Assembly (NCBI GenBank): GCA_003154555.1 | Contig: PMDT01000246.1 | Span: 367 to 8,152 of the forward strand | Length of the DNA stretch: 7,786 nucleotides | Origin: Spirochaetaceae bacterium | Lineage (GTDB): Bacteria > Spirochaetota > Spirochaetia > SZUA-6 > Fen-1364 | Direction of reading: 5' to 3' | Shown here: piece after piece, positions 5,928-7,786 of the stretch | Layout of the letters: every line of letters starts with the position of its first letter | Numbering within the stretch: the first letter of the stretch is position 1 | The notes under the pieces: model-generated | What the model saw: the letters and a program-made list of their open reading frames with translations, nothing else | The model's database searches: none | What the model was told of the DNA's origin: nothing | Made by a program: the position numbers and the translations under genes

Positions 5928-7074
5928 GGCGCACGATGCGGAAACCGACATTCGAGCCTTGGAAAGGCGAAGGACCGCTGTCGCCTCGGTATGCGCCGCG
6001 GAAGGCACTCTCAGTGTTCTCTAGATAATTGCCGCCGCGCAGAATGAAACGGTCAGTTTGTGCATCTCCCGAAAAGAAATAGTGATCAATCTCACTCAGG
6101 ATACTTGCCGGGAAGTTGTCATCACACAACTCTGAGGCATTGCCGCTCATGTCCGCCAATCCCTGCGGCGTGTCTCCCGCCGGGCTCTTGCTGCCAACGA
6201 CTGCCGTCGCGGTTGCGCTCGCAGGCAGTACGCTGCATACAACCTTGGACTGATCGAATGGGAGACTCAACCCGCCCGAGTAGGCCCAGAGTCGCTCCGA
6301 TTCCGTGCTCGCTCCTTTCGCGGCGGCATATTCCCACTCCACTTCTGTGGGCAGCCGGTAGCCGTTCGCGCTCAAGTTTGCCAGGCCGGTGCTGTCATAC
6401 GCCGGCGTCAAACCCTCCCTGACCGAGCGCCAATTGCAGAAAGCAACGGCCTCATACCAGCTCACGCCGACAACAGGCTGACTTGCGGCGTCGAAATTGG
6501 GGTCAGTCCAATTCGCTGGCCCTGGGATTCCATTAAACGTCTTCCATGCCCATCCTTCGGCAGTCCAGTTGCCCTGGGTGTTGTAGCCGCCCGGAGCCAT
6601 GAACTGCGCGAACTCCGCGTGCGTGATTTCGTACTTTGACATGTAGTAGTTGTAGGAGATTGTTTCGGAGACATTCGGACTCACGTTCCCATCACCCATC
6701 GTGAACGGATCACCTGCCGCGTTGATCGCGATCATGCTCGTGAAAAAGGTGCTCGTGTTTGCCGTGCCGGATGCTTGAGAATCGCCTGCAGAATTCGTCG
6801 CCTTCACCCTGTAGTAATAGACAATGCCAGGAGACAATCCGGTGTCGTCCCACATGGTTGAGTTCGCGGGTTCGTCCCGGACCGTCGTCCATCCGGTCAC
6901 ACCATCAGGGCTGCGCTCGATCCTGAAGCCTGATTCGTTCGATGAATTGTCGATCCACGACAGGTGAATGCTGCTTGTCGACAACGCTGAGGTCACCAAT
7001 CCGCCCGGAATGGCAGGCACGGTCTGGGCCGTCGTCGCGCTGGCCGTGCTGGCTGCGCCTGCCCTGGCTACCAT
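5923..7074 (-). CDS. Fibronectin type III plus SUMF1/FGE-like domain protein, probably 5'-truncated
   Basis: The open frame gives 383 residues. FN3 domain about 18-107: [37 protein letters not shown], then [22 protein letters not shown]1/FGE-sulfatase domain about 114-383: DPFTMGDG (122-129), [17 protein letters not shown] (143-159), [17 protein letters not shown] (199-215), [17 protein letters not shown] (238-254), [15 protein letters not shown] (305-319), LRGGNY (345-350), GFRIVRR (377-383). True formylglycine-generating enzymes carry two copper-binding cysteines just before the final GFR; here that region (357-379) has none. It is therefore probably a non-catalytic member, used in bacteria for ligand binding or in secreted proteins. 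FN3 implies export, yet no signal peptide is present. The first 17 residues look like an antisense read of the M6 gene, so the true start is uncertain and the gene may be cut near 7020. G+C is about 48-55%, below its neighbours. Confidence 0.85.
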   Translation of the reverse strand: MVARAGAASTASATTAQTVPAIPGGLVTSALSTSSIHLSWIDNSSNESGFRIERSPDGVTGWTTVRDEPANSTMWDDTGLSPGIVYYYRVKATNSAGDSQASGTANTSTFFTSMIAINAAGDPFTMGDGNVSPNVSETISYNYYMSKYEITHAEFAQFMAPGGYNTQGNWTAEGWAWKTFNGIPGPANWTDPNFDAASQPVVGVSWYEAVAFCNWRSVREGLTPAYDSTGLANLSANGYRLPTEVEWEYAAAKGASTESERLWAYSGGLSLPFDQSKVVCSVLPASATATAVVGSKSPAGDTPQGLADMSGNASELCDDNFPASILSEIDHYFFSGDAQTDRFILRGGNYLENTESAFRGAYRGDSGPSPFQGSNVGFRIVRR

Positions 7075-7786
7075 GCCCGTGGTTCTCGGCCCCCAGCCCG
7101 CAGAGGTCTCCTCGGCGTTCCGAGACGGGCTTTTCGAGCTTCCGCCCCCCCCTGGCGGGCTGGGCGTGAGCGCGGTCCAGCCGGTCTACCGGATCCCCGT
7201 GATCCTGGTCTCCTACGCGGACGAGCCCCTCACCTACGGAAGCAGCACCTTCGATGTCGCCCTGTTCGACACGACTCAGGCCACGTCGACGGGCTCGGTC
7301 AACGACTACTACCGCTGGGTCTCGGGCAACCGGCTGAGCGTGCTCGGACGCGTCGTGGCGACCGTGTCCCTGCCGCAGAACAAGCTCTACTATGGCTATA
7401 ATAGCTACGGGCTGTCCCGCACGGCCACGCCTCACAACGCCGCCGGCCTGGTTCGGGACGCACTGGCAGCCTGCGCCTCGCAGGTGCAGTGGTCGAACTT
7501 CGATCTCGATCGCGACGGCTTCGTGGACATGCTCTGGGTGGTGCACGCCGGTCCCCCAGGCGAGGCCGCACCGAACCGTTTCAACAACGACCTGTGGACC
7601 ATCACCTCCCGGCTCGCCGGCTACTGGACCGGCACCGGCGTCTACGAGACTGCCGAGCTCGTGCCGGGCTCGGCCACCCAGCACATGCGCATCGATCGAT
7701 TCTCCATCCTGCCGGAGCTCTCCTACTTCGCCCCCGGACAACGCTCGGAGATCGGGGTCTACTGCCACGAGTTCGGCCATGCCCTG
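7010..7786 (+). CDS. M6-type (immune inhibitor A-like) secreted metalloprotease, N-terminal part, runs off the window
   Basis: The frame stays open from ATG 7010 to the window end (259 codons). Residues about 5-20 form a hydrophobic core ending in APALA, a signal peptide with a likely cut after ALA (residue 20). The catalytic domain follows: [15 protein letters not shown], then [20 protein letters not shown] and DLDRDGFVD (165-173), a calcium-loop-like signature common in M6 proteases. The zinc site CHEFGHAL has His253, Glu254 and His257, six codons before the cut. The M6 family degrades extracellular proteins. The start is uncertain: ATG 6968, 7010 and 7073 are all in frame (stop at 6965), none has a good SD, and 7073 would lose the signal peptide. 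The n-region lacks Lys/Arg, which is odd, and the 5' end overlaps the opposite-strand FN3-SUMF1 frame. A run of eight C (7145-7152) lies in codons 46-48. Confidence 0.85.
   Translation, partial: MAGTVWAVVALAVLAAPALATMPVVLGPQPAEVSSAFRDGLFELPPPPGGLGVSAVQPVYRIPVILVSYADEPLTYGSSTFDVALFDTTQATSTGSVNDYYRWVSGNRLSVLGRVVATVSLPQNKLYYGYNSYGLSRTATPHNAAGLVRDALAACASQVQWSNFDLDRDGFVDMLWVVHAGPPGEAAPNRFNNDLWTITSRLAGYWTGTGVYETAELVPGSATQHMRIDRFSILPELSYFAPGQRSEIGVYCHEFGHAL

Noticed and set aside
5923..7020. Mobile element carrying the FN3-SUMF1 gene
   Set aside because: No transposase, integrase, terminal inverted repeat or target-site duplication was seen at either edge. Low G+C alone does not show mobility.
6905..7780. 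Minus-strand open frame of 291 codons opposite the M6 protease
   Set aside because: The plus strand gives a coherent signal peptide, M6 signatures and HEFGH. The minus frame gives repetitive Gly/Val/Arg/Glu-rich sequence with no family features.

Overview
The window is high-GC bacterial DNA (roughly 65-75% G+C in most genes sampled by eye) from an organism I cannot place with confidence. The genes (a MacB/LolD-type ABC exporter, a secernin-like C69 peptidase, a membrane-tethered FAM173-like methyltransferase, a BatA-like VWA protein, an FN3-SUMF1 protein and an M6 metalloprotease) fit a large-genome environmental lineage, perhaps one known mainly from metagenomes. That is inference. No rRNA, tRNA, CRISPR array, insertion sequence or phage gene was seen.

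Layout. (1) 1-2818, plus strand: the 3' end of an ABC ATPase gene followed 10 nt later by a complete 855-residue permease with two FtsX domains; together they form a MacB/LolCDE-type exporter or lipid/lipoprotein transporter. A GC-rich hairpin follows. (2) 2908-4635, plus strand: a two-gene unit of a secernin-like peptidase C69 (N-terminal Cys nucleophile) and, 15 nt downstream, a small membrane-anchored class I methyltransferase that resembles the eukaryotic mitochondrial lysine methyltransferases ANTKMT/ATPSCKMT. (3) 4660-5673, minus strand: a BatA-like von Willebrand A protein with three membrane segments, convergent with the methyltransferase. (4) 5674-5922: an AT-rich start region for the VWA gene and a small hypothetical plus-strand gene (66 aa). 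(5) 5923-7074, minus strand: an FN3 plus SUMF1/FGE-like protein in clearly lower-GC DNA, without a signal peptide and without the catalytic cysteines of true formylglycine-generating enzymes. (6) about 7010-7786, plus strand: the N-terminal part of a secreted M6-type (immune inhibitor A-like) metalloprotease that ends at the window edge just after its HEFGH zinc site.

The most unusual place is 7000-7075. Base composition jumps from about 53% to 75% G+C, the FN3-SUMF1 and M6 reading frames overlap head to head by about 65 nt, the M6 signal peptide has no basic residue in its n-region, and the FN3 domain begins exactly there with no export signal before it. This looks like a join of two unrelated sequences, by recombination or by assembly, rather than a normal divergent gene pair. 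The second most interesting item is the pairing of a secernin homologue with a FAM173-like methyltransferase. I saw no convincing complete new system; the rest is ordinary chromosomal content with some odd details.
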